From NCBI RefSeq assembly GCF_026213295.1, contig NC_079428.1:806684-870683 (forward strand): a stretch of DNA of 64,000 nucleotides, read 5' to 3'. The notes under the pieces were generated by a model. It had not been told where the DNA came from. It saw only the letters and a program-made list of their open reading frames with translations, and did no database searches. Of this stretch, positions 1 to 15,800 are shown piece after piece. Every line of letters starts with the position of its first letter. The stretch's first letter is position 1. The position numbers were made by a program, and so were the translations under genes. The DNA comes from Gadus chalcogrammus (Eukaryota > Chordata > Actinopteri > Gadiformes > Gadidae).

Positions 1-350
1 GCTTAAATGAAGCAGAAAAGTTGTGGCCTGGTTTGATTTGAGAAATGTGTTGTTTTGAACTTCAGATATGACTTAATACTTGTGATATTTCCTCCCAGTA
101 TTCATAATTCACACAACATTCCTATTTCACCCATGGTTAATTATTTTAAGATAGGCCTACGTCCTTGTCTGAGCAAGGGAATGAGTCATTTCCTTAGATG
201 CGGGATTAAATTGATTTGATGCATGATTAAACAAATCAAACGAAATATTGTCCAGGCATTCGGTTTAATACGTCATTAAGTTACCCAACAAGTATGCTAC
301 ATAGTTGACGATGACAATCATTCACATCAACGCATGATGAACTGTACAAT
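1..350. repeat. Cassette flank: 3' side of UBL-1
   Basis: AT-rich non-coding DNA beyond the 3' end of UBL-1. The same sequence recurs at about 13480-13800 beside broken UBL-2, in part at 18345-18430 beside UBL-3, and inverted at about 27740-28070 beside UBL-4. It marks the edge of the duplicated cassette. In UBL-4 this flank carries AATAAA at 27721; the corresponding stretch is rearranged here, so the polyadenylation site of UBL-1 is unclear. Confidence 0.7.
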
Positions 351-415
351 ATCAAAGTGCTCGCTGGTCAGGGGGTGGTCGGGGTGGTCGGGGTGTCAGG
401 GCGTCACTGTTGTCG

Positions 416-831
416 CTAGAGCTGGACTCCGCCCGGGACCTTGATCACCATTTGGATCGCGGACTTGTGTTGAACTCCATAAGAGACCAGGGTCCTCTCG
501 TCGTCATCCAGCCCATCGGTTGTGAAGATCAGGCGGATGTTGTCCACGCTCTTCCCTGAATACCGAGACGATATTTGACATTAATGCACCGTTAAATGGC
601 CAGATCCACACAGGCTAAACCCTGCAGCTGTTGGTCTGGTGATTAGTTGGTTCGAATTAAATAATGGTATTTTAAAGGCCATGTACCTGCCCTCCCTGGA
701 AGACGCTCGCCTAACTTGTTCTTGAGCTGCAGCACTGTCATCGCCTTCATCTGTTCTTCGGTGTTACACAGGTCGATGGTCATGTTCTCTCCGTTCAACC
801 CGATCACTATGACTTGGTAAATCTTCCCCAT
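416..831 (-). CDS. UBL-1: single-domain ubiquitin-like modifier, two exons
   Basis: Predicted 94-residue ubiquitin-like protein. Exon 1 is 831-687 (145 nt) and exon 2 is 555-416 (140 nt); the donor is GTACAT, the acceptor TTCAG, and phases join in frame through a split Gly codon. Seen: a beta-grasp pattern with an N-terminal strand (YQVIVIGLNGENMTIDL), a helix segment (VLQLKNKLGERL), then RLIF and TLVSYGVQHKSAIQMVI, which line up with ubiquitin RLIF...TLSDYNIQKESTLHLVL. It ends VPGG-VQL, so a Gly-Gly is present but masked by a three-residue tail that would need processing, as in ubiquitin or ISG15 precursors. Unlike ISG15 it has only one domain. An ISRE lies about 63 bp upstream of the ATG, and RBR-1 diverges from the same intergenic region. 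Role as a conjugated modifier is inference. Confidence 0.86.
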
Positions 832-893
832 GGTGTCGCATGAGGCAGAATGACCGGACTTTACGTGAGCGAGATAATTAAAAGGAGACTCAA

Positions 894-906
894 AGTTTCA
901 CTTTCC
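894..906 (-). promoter_or_regulatory. ISRE upstream of UBL-1
   Basis: On the minus strand the site reads GGAAAGTGAAACT (plus strand AGTTTCACTTTCC), an exact match to the interferon-stimulated response element AGTTTCNNTTTCNY. It lies 63 bp before the UBL-1 start codon. The same element is exact at 19417-19429 before UBL-3, has one changed base before UBL-5 (28769-28781), is degraded before UBL-2 and is lost before UBL-4. Confidence 0.85.
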
Positions 907-1149
907 TTCTGGTCTGCGGAGTGAAGTCAGTGTTATATTGGCGGTTGTGCGCTCAGCTCCGACGACTCACCAGAGAAGAGCAGCGTCGGTATCCGATGTG
1001 AAACCGACTTGTGCACATTTCCGTCTTGGCCACATGTCAATGAATACAAGACTGACTGCAAGATCTACCATAACAAGAAGCCATAACAAGAAGCCAAGAG
1101 GTTTGGCTTCAGGAAGACCTTTCTGCCACCCTCAGCAAGTCGTGTTTCA

Positions 1150-1272
1150 TAAACCTAACCTAGTTGTGTTGCCTAAACCTAACCAGTAGTTGTGTTACCT
1201 AAACCTAACCAATGGGCCTATAAACCTAACCAATTGTTTTGTTAGCTAAACCTAACCAATAGTTTTGTTGCT
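1150..1272. repeat. Short minisatellite between UBL-1 and RBR-1
   Basis: About four imperfect ~30-bp units based on TAAACCTAACCAATAGTTTTGTTG, in the divergent intergenic region. It is not obvious in the UBL-3/RBR-2 interval, so it is probably a local expansion. Confidence 0.75.
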
Positions 1273-1421
1273 TATAGTTTATAACAATCTCAACAATCTC
1301 ATAGCGGACTCATCACCTTCAGGCAGAACGTGTACTCCCGTGTGCACAACGCGCGTTCCCGCGTCACTAGGGGATGGCTCAATGAATCCCTGACAGCCTG
1401 CCGCGCAATCACGTGTTTTCT

Positions 1422-1446
1422 CAGAAAGATAGAAACAGAACCGAAA
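1422..1446 (+). promoter_or_regulatory. IRF-like GAAA cluster upstream of RBR-1
   Basis: GAAAGATAGAAAC overlaps GAAACAGAACCGAAAG, a near match to the GAAANN-repeat IRF/ISRE pattern, about 90 bp before the RBR-1 ATG. The equivalent stretch before RBR-2 (about 19678-19700) keeps the GAAA spacing with small changes. Binding is inferred from the motif only. Confidence 0.55.
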
Positions 1447-1529
1447 GCCCGTCTTCTTCCAGTTGCCACCAACACGCAGCAGTTTAACTCATCTCAGCAA
1501 ACGAGCAATAACAGTCGATAGAAAGTAAA

Positions 1530-3071
1530 ATGAGCGAGCAGAATTCAGAGAAGAGATATGATCCGGAAGACACCACTCTTAAATTTGTCAACAGACCAGA
1601 TGACTTAGACCCGCTTCGTAAGTGACCATCAAATTCACTCAATTAACCCAGCGTGTTGTTTTGAATTCGATATTGTAGGAGCAAATACGTCCATCCCTTA
1701 TAATTATGAAACTTTTGTTATTGCAAACTTGAAAACCGTAATGCTTTTATTTTGAAGCCTCGATCAGGGTCATCGATTGATTGCATATCGACCACTGCGT
1801 GTGTCTCCCTCCCCTCAGCACCTGAGGACGGAGACGAGCAGCTCAGCGCGGAGATGTCTTGCGGTCACGCCGTGAAGCCAGAATCTCTGACCGGGTGGTG
1901 TCGCAGTTTGCTGGACCAGGTAGCCATATTATTCACGTTTATTACACTGCTTTGTTGAATAATCGATTCAGATTGTTACGAGCCGTCAGCAGTCTGCATA
2001 ACAGACCATCAATATGTTTAACTGACCGTTGCAGATGCTATTTACAAAAAAGACTGACCTTTCATTTTGAGCAAAAGCAACCTACACCAAAAGCAGTTCA
2101 TGGGGTCTTGCATCGGCCTGTTGGAGTTTATTAGATGATAATGACCGGCTGTATATTATTCCTTACTTATTTAACAGCGACGTGACCAGACCAGTTTCTC
2201 TATTGTGCAGACGATCTGTAATTGGTAGTGGTAGTATCCCCTGGGTCCCCCTAAACCGTAGCTACAAGAAAGAAACCAACTTTATTGAAATTAATATGGA
2301 CAGAACGGGAGCAAGACCAAAAGAGTGACGTTTGGTCCTGCGTTCTTCCTCCGCAGGGCCAGTACACATTTAAGTGCCCTGCACCCACGGAGGGCACGGA
2401 GCAGTGTGGTGCCGAGTGGCCCTACACAGAGGTCCGCCGGCTGGCCGCACTGACCGCAGAAGAGATGCTGGACTTTGAAATGAAATTGGGCCGTCTAGCC
2501 GCCGCACGGTTTTGTGACTTTAAAGCAGTAAGTGGCCTTATTATGTGTCCAGAGAAGGAAAAAACGCGACTAAATGTCAGCTATTTCATGGCCACCCTTT
2601 TGTCTTCATCCCAAACAGTGCCCTGGCTGTAAAACCTACGTGGAAAGAGAAGCGTTAGACAATCTCTGTTTCCAATGCACTATCTGTAAAGAAAGCAACA
2701 AGCCCACCAAGCAGTTCTGCTGGCAGTGTCTGAGGCCCTGGAAGGGGAGGGGGCCGCGCAGCGACCGCTGTGACAACGACGACTGCTCAGACAAGGATCT
2801 GGAGCTGCTGAAAGGGTGTGGCACCATCACGATGTCCCAGGTGGCGGGGGTGGGGCCTGTCCCTTCCATCAGGGCCTGCCCCACCTGTGGCTTAAAGGTG
2901 GAGCACGACAAGACCGGTTGCAAGAACATCCTATGCCCACGCTGCAAGGTGGAGTTCTGCTTCGTGTGTCTGAAGCTCACCGGGCAGTGCCTTCAGACCA
3001 GCTGCTATTTCATAGCCTGCAGCAGCGGCATCGCACCGAGGCAGACCGCCATGCCAATATGGAAGAGATAA
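1530..3071 (+). CDS. RBR-1: RING-between-RING E3 ligase-like protein, four exons
   Basis: Exons 1530-1617, 1819-1919, 2357-2527 and 2619-3071 join in frame to 270 residues; all introns are GT/AG. Residues 1-30 are a short acidic leader ending RPDDLDPL. Residues ~43-90 hold a RING1-like half (SCGHAV, GWC, KCPAP, CGAEW). Exon 4 carries the in-between-RING region (CPGC, CTIC, FCWQC, CDNDDC) and RING2 (ACPTC, TGCKNILCPRC, FCFVC). By analogy with HHARI and parkin, the Cys of TGCKNI (about residue 221) would be the thioester-forming residue. The protein ends CSSGIAPRQTAMPIW, shared by all copies. The first CxxC of a full RING1 is not evident, so E2 binding could be unusual. It is divergent from UBL-1. 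Ligase family is confident; target and modifier are unknown. Confidence 0.9.
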
Positions 3072-3319
3072 TAACGGTGTATTTGATTTATCATTCATGT
3101 TGTCGACACTGTGCCTTATTGTTATGGCAATAAAAAAAAAATTGAATGGTATGGTGGCACGCCACTGCTCATTATTATGTAAAATAATTAAAGGTGACAT
3201 ATTATACCAGCAGGTGTGACGACAAAACGGATTGTAATGGCTAATCACACTCGCACTTGGTGGTATAATATGTCAACTTTAAGATACAACATGCCACCCT
3301 AGAAATTGCCTATTTAGAA

Positions 3320-3960
3320 GCCATAGTTTGAAGATAGCGTGCACAGTAGATCAAGATTGTATCATTGATTATGTGCAGCCATAGTTTGAAGATAGCGAGC
3401 AAAGTAGAAGAGAATGAGTTATATAAAGAAAGAGCCGTTCCACAACGTTCCAGTGTACCCGAGTCACTCATGATGTCAATAAGAAGCGAAACTCATTCTG
3501 CGTGCGACCATGTAGGCCAGCAATCTCTGTTGACATTAACCTCCACTAGTAAGTGAGAGTAGCCTACATCACATTATCAAAACTCCAGTTTAGATATAAT
3601 TGGTACGATAAGAGTCATGATCATCTACAGAATAATGCCAGAGGCAAGGCTAAAGACCAAAATACATGTCTTCCATCGTTTGCTTGAATGGAGACTGCAT
3701 TGTTACGCAGCGGTTTAGTTTCACTTTCGGTATGTGACTTGAATGAGACACGTAGGGATTCAATTATATTCTTTCACTTCTGACTGAAGACGAGTCTGTT
3801 GCGTTCACTAATAAGTTCACGGGGTTTCAGGGACCCCTAGAGGATCCTCGAATGTATTGCAGGAAAGCCGCAAATGTTTTTTTCTACCATTATAGGTTTT
3901 TAACCTCCGAGTCCGCCTCAACGGGTTCTACATAGTGACAGCTAATTGATATGCATTTGT
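3320..3960 (+). promoter_or_regulatory. Duplicated promoter-like module, copy A
   Basis: Block repeated at about 23420-23870 and 24690-25200. This copy has a TATA-like TATATAAAG at about 3420, a GTAAGT donor-like site at about 3549, and an exact ISRE core AGTTTCACTTTCGG at 3717-3730. No coding exon that I recognise follows. It looks like the 5' end of an interferon-responsive gene that was copied without its body, or a regulatory piece of the cassette. Confidence 0.5.
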
Positions 3961-4424
3961 TACTCATCATTCATTACCTGGTTCAGCTGTATGAGTCTTA
4001 TTCTATACAAGCTTTCACATTTGTACTTTTTTATCTTTTGTTAATTCTGGTTTTGGTGTTTGTATGAGTTTTGCCTCCGACGTTTTGACGTTGGTCAGAT
4101 AAACAACGTCAATGTGTCGTGGACAGACCTTTCAACACAGACTCACCCCGAGAACGTAAAATAGCGACTGTTGGCATAGGCACTTTAGCGTCGGTGGCTG
4201 ACGGGAAGGCCCGCCGCTCCCTATACGCAGAGTAGGCCTACGCAGTAGGGCACCAAGTACCTGGGGGTGCACCAAAAACGAAGGTTTCTACAAAAATATA
4301 TCTACATATATAGATATATATATATTACATTATTGAATTACAAAAATATATAAATCAGTTATGAAGAGGCCCACCGTTGTTTTTTGTTGTATAACCTCCT
4401 CCAGGGCCAGTGTCGGCCCTGGAC
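3961..4424. other. No gene seen
   Basis: AT-rich intergenic DNA with a short ATAT run near 4300-4325. I see no coding exon, RNA gene or clear element. Confidence 0.5.
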
Positions 4425-5027
4425 GTCATTCCTCCTCCTGAGTGGGCTTCCTATTTATGTCTAGTGTACACCCCTACTGTCCACAAGCAGATGTTGGCCT
4501 GAAGTTCTTCCCAGACCTACAGCCTAGCCATCCAACATGCATATCTGAGAATCAGCCCTCTCTTTAATAAAGACAAAAAGTTATGAGAGAAATGCACATA
4601 AACTTTTTGTTGTCTCATAAGCAGCGTGGTGCCGGCTCCTTTTGAACTTTTGTCCCCAGACTTCAAAAACGTGGCCACAGGCCAGCTGTGTCTACACACC
4701 TTAAGCCACAAATGTACACCTCCTTCCCGCAAAAAATGCGGGATGAAAAAAACTCTACTGTTGGAGGTCACGCCCCTTTCCCCGCCTTTTCGAGATAGCT
4801 ATAGATGCCAAAATGTTTGCACACATTTCCCGGGGCCCCGAGAACGACATATGCGATTTGGATTTCTAGCACTTGGAGAAAAAAAGTTTTTAAAATGGAG
4901 TGTAATTGGACAAGGCCTCTCAGAAGTGTTGCCTGCAGGACCTACAGGCTCAGAATGTGGTGGAAAGCAGTTTTAGTGACAGGAATGTCCTCCTACCGCA
5001 GGAAGCACACTCAGGAGGAGGAATGAC
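4425..5027. mobile_element. MITE-like element with 27-bp terminal inverted repeats
   Basis: The left end begins GTCATTCCTCCTCCTGAGTG and the right end is its inverse; arms of about 27 bp differ at one or two positions. Length is ~600 bp. The interior shows no transposase. Superfamily and target duplication could not be fixed by eye. Confidence 0.6.
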
Positions 5028-5729
5028 CTCTCACGCATATTGAATTATTTGTTTCAAATAACCCTGCCTCGTTAAATCAATGAGCTTGGTGTTTTGCTTT
5101 CAAGAATAGGTTATAGGCTGTGTCACTTTAAAATCTGACCATGCGCGTCTCTCTGAGTGACGTAACAAACCACCTGACAGCGATAAAAAAAACGAAAATA
5201 GAAACATATTCCAAGGTACCTTTTGTAGGAAACCTTGGAGGATCTGTCTATTTCCTAACCAGCGGATCCTAGTTCACGTGACGTTGAGTCACGTGACGTG
5301 GACGCAGGCCCATTGAAAAGAAAAGGCCAAAAAACCCTCAGGCATGTCCCATGTTTAAAGCCGTTATTGTATTTAATTAATTAAATATTAAAATATATAT
5401 ATCACATAAATGTACAATTATTTAGTTATAATATTATAAGTAGAGACCATAGCTTTTATTCAATTATCGTTATAACAAGATCTGTATCTGACAATTGACC
5501 ATCAACTCAGAAATTCCATGAATGAGATTGGTATTGACGTATGGCACTATATCCCTATGCTCCCATCTGGAATTTAATAGACCATTCTCGTTGCTTCGAG
5601 GAAGTCTGGTTTTGTCGGTATATAATAAATAAATAAATAGGCCTATATTTATTTATTAATGCTGTGGAACGCTCCGTTGACTTGCATGGGCCACCCCGAC
5701 TTCCGGCGGTGAATTATCTTTTCCTTCAG
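5028..5729. other. No gene seen
   Basis: Intergenic DNA containing a CACGTGACGTTGAGTCACGTG near-palindrome at about 5273-5297 and an AT-rich stretch. No coding signal was recognised. Confidence 0.5.
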
Positions 5730-6111
5730 TGTCACGGTTTACAGGTGGCAGGCAGGCAGGCAGGTAGGACCCAATAGCAGACAAGTTCAGGTGATTTATG
5801 AACGCAAAAAGGCAAGAAACACCGAGAACACAGGTGACGCAGGTAACATGGGTAACACAGGGAATACCAGGGAACACAGGCAACACACAGGACAACTCTC
5901 CACAAACCACAATGATCTGACAAGGAACAAAGGAAAGACAAGGGATTAAATACCAAACACAGGGCACGCAACGAGTAAGAGCTGAAACACATTAGGGGAG
6001 GGAGCAGTAATCACACAGGAGGGAAACTTGACCGGACATGGGGAGAAACAAGACACAGATACCAAAGTAAAACACACCAAAACAAGACAAGGAAACAGAC
6101 AGGTCATGACA
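5730..6111 (-). repeat. LTR-like sequence, first copy
   Basis: Begins TGTCACGG and ends CATGACA, and its first ~170 bp recur directly at 6742-6910. On the minus strand a purine-rich tract (AAGGGGGGG) abuts the end at 6112-6125, as a polypurine tract would, suggesting a minus-strand LTR retroelement. Confidence 0.6.
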
Positions 6112-6741
6112 GTACCCCCCCCCCCCTTAAGGGTCGACTACCAGGCGACCCACGACATGCAAAAAAAAGAAATTCAAACCCAAATAGGGTGGGTTGGGGG
6201 GATAGCCAGGAGGAAAGAACCCCAAAAAACTTCTGGAGGCCTGCAACGACGAAGACCCACCGGTGGCCGGCATCGGCGAAGACGAAGGCAAGGTAGAATG
6301 TGGGCCCCTTCTGGAAGGTTCGGAAGGCGGGACCCCTCTGGAAGGCAAGGTAGAGGGCGGGCCCCTTCTGGAAGGTCTGGAAGATCTGGAAGAGGAGCAC
6401 CCTCGGGAAGGAGTAGGGTTCACGAACCGGACAGGGCTCGGGGACCGGGGTCAGCTCAGGGGCTGGAGAGAAATGTGGAACCTGATGGTACTCCAAACTC
6501 AACACCCCCACTCTGATGATCCGTAAGGCAGGAGGAGGCTGGTAGCGGGGGCCCGGGGGCTGCGGCTGGAAGCAGGAGCGTGGAGGCTTAAGACTCTCAC
6601 ACTGGGGTTGAGAAGCTCGACTGCCCTCTCGGGTAAGGCACCCTCCAACCCGGGCCTTGAAGCAACAGCGCTGCACGTACGCCCCAACGCAGCCTCCAAC
6701 AAAAAGAGCGTCCGCTGGGTCCAATGATGGTCGGATCATTC
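6112..6741 (-). mobile_element. Internal remnant between LTR-like repeats
   Basis: GC-rich segment with short degenerate repeats of GGAAGG(T/C) type at 6300-6410 giving Gly/Glu/Pro-rich readings on both strands. No gag, protease, reverse transcriptase or integrase motif is visible, so this is a deleted or non-autonomous element. Confidence 0.45.
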
Positions 6742-6910
6742 TGTCACGGTTAGCCGGTTAGCCAGTGGCAGGCAGGTAGGACCCAATAGCAGACAGTTCA
6801 GGTAAAGGGTAATTTATTAACGCAAAAAGGCAAGGAACACCGAGAACACAGGTGACGCAGGTAAAACAGGTAACACAAAGGACAAAACTCACCACAAACT
6901 ACAATGTTTG
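6742..6910 (-). repeat. LTR-like sequence, second copy (truncated)
   Basis: Direct repeat of the start of 5730-6111 (TGTCACGG, then AGGTAGGACCCAATAGCAGA and ACACCGAGAACACAGGTGAC). Similarity fades near 6910, so the second LTR is truncated. Confidence 0.6.
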
Positions 6911-7490
6911 TGGTCTTAGTGAAACAGCCTTGCCTTGGAGTTGGAGTTATTGTGCGAGAGAGAGCGCACCTGCCGTGGTGAAGTTTGGCTTGTGGTGGTC
7001 TTATATGTGTTCAATGATGTATCTGTCTGATCGTATTATCTGTAGATGGATGGTTAAATAATGTCACAAGATCGGTCATACTGCAGGCTCTCATTTCACT
7101 GATTGTGTGCTCGTCTCCGATATGCTATATACCTGGCATTTATTAAATTCATTGTTCTTCTGATTGCGCAAGAATGATGCCAACAATCTGGGGATGAGGA
7201 CATCCCCAGATATTGACGGGTATTTCGCACACTGCCATCTCAATATATAGCATATACAACAAATATATCACTGTATTAGACACAAATGTATTTTCCACTA
7301 GCTGGTGGTGGTAATTACATTGTAGTGAAACTAGTAGCCTAAAGACAACACAGCTTTATGTTACGGCGAAACATGGAGGCACTGCAGCTCTCGTCTCGAC
7401 AAATTTGCGTTACTTTACTCTGGTATTTATTTTCCCTGATTGGTTAGACAGCCTTCAAACTTAGTGGTCAAGCAAAAAGAGGGAGGGGCT
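6911..7490. other. No gene seen
   Basis: Unassigned intergenic DNA; only short chance reading frames without recognisable motifs. Confidence 0.45.
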
Positions 7491-7497
7491 CGTTCTG

Positions 7498-7550
7498 CAT
7501 ACCTAATAGCCGGAGCGCATAACTAATAGCCGCGGCTATTAGGTATGCAA
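7498..7550. repeat. Nested palindrome
   Basis: GCATACCTAATAGCCG (7498-7513) is exactly inverted at the right end, and a second palindrome TAATAGCCGCGGCTATTA sits inside the right half. It is followed by palindromic CCGTACGG blocks up to ~7600. Confidence 0.65.
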
Positions 7551-7639
7551 AAACCGTACGGATTCCGTACGGAATTCCTGCCAAACCGCACGGATTCCGT
7601 ATGGTTTTCTTGCAGTTTAGCCCTTTTACCGCGCCATAG

Positions 7640-8338
7640 GGACAGTTTGTGGCCTTCTTGGCTTTCCATAAAGGTCTGCGCACGCACCACGCGTCAGGCA
7701 ACCCCAGCCTGGCGGAAGTGAGAAAAGGACCAGGACGGAGGTTCTGGACATGTCCCCTGTAGTGGACAGCCGAGGACAGCCGAGGACCCAGTATAGAGAG
7801 CAGACGAGCAGTTTCGTTAATAAATGATTCCACATTTATAAATCCATTTTTTTATGCTTCAAAAGAAAAGCAATGATTCACGAGCAGTAAATTGTGCGAT
7901 TGAAAAGCGATTTTATTATCCATCGACAGCCCCCCAAAATAAGTATTTCGAAATGACCATATAATTATAAAGCGTTATTTCCCATATTTTGCCCTTCATG
8001 TGAATATCTAAGCACACCAAAAGTGCATGTTATCTATGCTTATTTTGGGCCATGTCTAAAAAACAGCACACCCAAACTATGAAAGCAGAACAAAACACAA
8101 GATTGATTAAAAAAATGACTGATTAAACATAGTCACGGTTTTAATAGTAATCATCGTGCCGGTCAACATGTTAAAAATGGATAGTATCCCCAAAAAAAAC
8201 ACAGCTGATGCCCTTTCATTACAGCTTAACTTCACTAACCAAGGCACAATTCAGCTTTGATTCCTGCAACCTGGCACAACGTTCAAATACATGTTCAATG
8301 CAAAACCGGAATGTTTAAAAGCCTAGTTCAACTGGCTT
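7640..8338. other. 3' flank of the USP gene
   Basis: Non-coding DNA after the USP stop codon (minus strand). No gene or mobile element was recognised. The USP 3' untranslated region must lie here, but I could not fix the cleavage site. Confidence 0.4.
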
Positions 8339-12795
<4,457 letters not shown>

Positions 12796-13112
12796 GGCGT
12801 GTCCCTTTGAAGGAATATAAATATAAATTATTATTAGGAATTGTGAAATTATTAAATGCATAACTAATTGGTTCGTTGTGGAATTTAAGAGAAAAACAAA
12901 ATATTTGACGCTCATAAGAATGTATGACCAGCCCTATGAGCGCGCGTATTGATCCATTCCCAAATGCAAATCGAAATGGTTGTCGATCGGAAATCAACTA
13001 TTGGAATAGGCCTAATCATCAGGTTGTCATGCCTACCTTAAGCTTGGCTCTGTCCAGTGTTGTGTTGCCTGCTCCTCAGCACAAATGGAGTTGAACTAAT
13101 CTTGAGCCATTC

Positions 13113-13128
13113 TTTCATTTTCGATTTC
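13113..13128 (-). promoter_or_regulatory. Triple-GAAA IRF element upstream of USP
   Basis: The minus strand reads GAAATCGAAAATGAAA, an exact GAAANNGAAANNGAAA pattern bound by IRF/ISGF3-type factors. It lies ~318 bp before the USP start codon. The surrounding promoter is homologous to relics at 28130-28433 and 32635-32870. Confidence 0.75.
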
Positions 13129-13164
13129 GAAGCCAAGCCACGAAAACAACATTCATGTGTTTAG

Positions 13165-13440
13165 GCATGCAATAGGCATTTAGCTCAGGAGGTAGACTGG
13201 GTTGGCTGTTAAAGGGAAGGTTTCTAGTTCGATGCCCGTCTCCTCCTAGCTGAGAGTCAAGGTGTCCAAGAAGCCTGATCCTGACTGCGAGCCCGACTGC
13301 TCCAGACGAGCTGGCTGTCGCGCCTTTCATGGTTGATTCTGCCGTCGGTGTGGGAATGAATGTTAGGCAATATTGTCAAGCGCTTTGAGTAGGCAACTGA
13401 TTAGAAAAGCACTGAATTAATGCAGTCCATCTACATGGTT
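13165..13440 (+). mobile_element. tRNA-derived SINE
   Basis: The head resembles a tRNA promoter (TTTAGCTCAGGAGGTAGA for box A, GGTTTCTAGTTCGATGCCC for box B). The tail (GGCAATATTGTCAAGCGCTTTGAG...AATGCAGTCCAT) is of the kind shared by teleost SINEs that borrow an L2-like 3' end. It interrupts sequence that is continuous in the related promoter at ~28.1 kb, so it inserted after duplication. Confidence 0.75.
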
Positions 13441-13479
13441 AGGTATATTCAGAGGATAGAATACGCACTGCAACAATAA

Positions 13480-13796
13480 CGCTTAAATAATGAGTCAGAA
13501 AAGTTGTAGGCCTGGTTTGATTTGAGAAATGTATTGTCTTGAACTTCAGATATGACTTAATACTTGTGATATTTCCTCCCAGTATTCATGATTTCACAAC
13601 ATTCCTATTTCCCCTATGGTTAATTATTTTAAGATAGGCCTACGTCCCTGTCTGAGCATGTAAGGGAAGGAGTCATTCCCTTAGATGTGCGATTAAATTG
13701 ATTTGATGCATGATTAAACAAATCAAACGAAATATTGTCCAGGCATTCGGGTTAATGCGTCATTAAGTTATCCAACAATGATGCTACATAGTTTAC
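13480..13796. repeat. Cassette flank beside UBL-2
   Basis: Copy of the sequence at 1-310. It joins directly to mid-exon 1 of UBL-2, which shows that the UBL-2 second exon and intron were deleted. Confidence 0.75.
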
Positions 13797-13895
13797 GTCT
13801 GTCATCGCATTCATTGGTTCTTCAGTGTTACACAGGTCGATGGTCATGTTTTCTCCGTTCAACCCGATCACTATGACTTCGTAAATCTTCCCCAT
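13797..13895 (-). pseudogene. UBL-2: truncated ubiquitin-like gene
   Basis: From the ATG at 13895 about 33 codons match UBL exon 1 (MGKIYEVIVIGLNGENM...NTEE), then the sequence switches to the downstream flank. The rest of exon 1, the intron and exon 2 with the Gly-Gly are missing. The promoter copy upstream has a changed ISRE (AGTTTCACCTTCC near 13957-13969). The position between USP and the former RBR side keeps the cassette order. Confidence 0.85.
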
Positions 13896-13989
13896 GGTGT
13901 CGCATGAGGCAGAATGACCGGACTTTACCTGAGCGAGGTAATTAAAAGGAGACTAAAAGTTTCACCTTCCTTTCGGTCTGCGCAGTGAG

Positions 13990-15240
13990 GTCAGTGCTAT
14001 ATTGGCGCTCAGCTCCGACGACTCACCAGAGAAGATCGGTATCCGATGTGAAACCAACTTGTGCATATTTCCGTCTTGGCCACATGTCAATGAATACAAG
14101 CCCTGCAAGATCTACGACATTTTTTGAATTGCTTTTATTGTTATCCTTTAACCAAAATAATTACAAACAATAATACCTTCAAACAAGAAGGACCAAAAAG
14201 CCTTAACAAGAACTTAAGCAAATGGGAGAGATGTAGGCCTATAAGGTATTATTGTAGAAAAAGTCTTTAGCACCTGTAACTGCAGAATTTGAATGCGTAC
14301 ACTAAAGTCACAGTAAATTTGAAGTTGTATGTATTTATTTTGCATGTGTAGGCTACTCTAAAGTCACAAATGTGTAACAGTATGAAGACGTAAATATTTT
14401 TTCGACCATTGTAAACATAAAATAGGGTAAACGAGTACGCAAATCAGTGTTACATTACAGGTGCACAAATCCTTTTGTTACAATCATTGCAGCGCAGTTG
14501 TTGCAAAACACATTAGCACAACCGTGTTTCATAATCTGAGAACATGCCCCAAAGGTGAACTAATGCATCAGAAGTTGCACATCTGTGAAAAATGTCCTCA
14601 CAAATAAAATAATAAAGAACGCTATGTTGATTCAGCATTTTAATGAGCAAGCACAAGTCCATCGTTACAACTGCTCGAATATGCTCCTGCAAGTCTCAGC
14701 TGTGGGGTTTTTTTGCAGGTAGTTTTGCAACACGTCTAGGTGGTAAATGTGTAGCAAAAGCATTCGTATCCGTAGATGCCTGAGCGTCCGTGGGCGGGAC
14801 AAAATAGTTCCGCCCATAATTTCCTAATCCAATGAAAGTCGCCGGCAGGGATGTATTTCTCAAATTACACTGGGACCCACCACGCGCCAGCCATATTGAC
14901 CTATAAAGAACGCAGCATACTCTTTGCGCGGGATACGTTCCTTTCTGGAGAAGTGAAGAGGGCTCCTACTGAACGGAGATGGGTATCCTACATTATATTA
15001 AATGATATGACTTAGTTCAAGTGAATTCCCCCCAAAGTATTGCATTAACATGCCGCAAATGTCCTTCAATGTATTTTAATGGTCGCCATAACATAAATTC
15101 AGAAATGTCTTGGATGCTGCGCCGGCTGAAGTTGCCCAAAAAAAGATTATAAAAATCGTTTGAATCCCCCCCCATCGCCCAAATGATTAGAAAATGTTTT
15201 AAGCGCTGGTTTGAACCGGTAAAATTACAATTTGGTACGC
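13990..15240. other. UBL promoter remnant, then unassigned DNA
   Basis: 13980-14120 matches the UBL-1 upstream region (938-1070). After that I see no gene. A TATAAAG at ~14901 followed by a GC-rich stretch may be an unrelated promoter, but no open exon follows it. Confidence 0.45.
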
Positions 15241-15339
15241 GATCACAAGATAGATAGGCTAGTGGTACTCATGCTTGTCCATTGAGCACATTTGAGGCCT
15301 TCATAGTCCCGACACAGCGGCCATGGAAGCCCAGGGGAC

Positions 15340-15800
15340 CGGTGGTGCAGGGGGTCTATCACCCTTCTCCCCCAGAGGGCGCCGGGGACCGCATTGGCGC
15401 AGCCCCACTCAAGGCAAAAGGGAAACACCTGCGAGGGAGAGCGATCAGACGCAGGTGAGAGACATATAAAGGGTAGCGGAGACTGGCTAATGGGAGAGAC
15501 GTGTGGGTCCAGTGTAGGATCGAGGACCGGACCGAGATGCGCTCCGAGGACGGGCCGCGGCCATATGGACAGAGCGCCGTATCCCACAAACGGGATAAGA
15601 ACGAGTGAGAGAGAAGGAGAGAGGACCGGACCGTCCCCCGAGGCTCACGGAGCTCGGACTTTTGATTTATAGTTCTGCCGGGAGGGGAGATTCCCCTTGT
15701 TGTAGTATTTTATTTGCCAAAGAATAAATGCGCCGTTGCCGGCCGTTTTCGCATCGAAGACTTGTATTGATTGGGGGGAGGTGGGGTACGACGGTACCGG
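15340..15800 (+). repeat. Possible solo LTR
   Basis: GC-rich stretch with a TATA-like ACATATAAAGG at ~15468, an AATAAA at ~15723 and a G-rich end near 15773-15790, a layout typical of retroelement LTRs. Neither boundaries nor a target duplication could be set, and no internal region is attached. Confidence 0.35.

Noticed and set aside
938..1189. Short frame beginning MAVVRSAPTTHQRR, also seen at 13985-14173 and 28504-28737
   Set aside because: Lies in the duplicated UBL promoter and 5' region; it recurs because the DNA is duplicated, is on different relative frames, and shows no coding constraint.
6028..6516. 162-codon Gly/Arg-rich frame and a 211-codon antisense frame
   Set aside because: Low-complexity GC-rich sequence inside the LTR-flanked remnant; no known domain in either.
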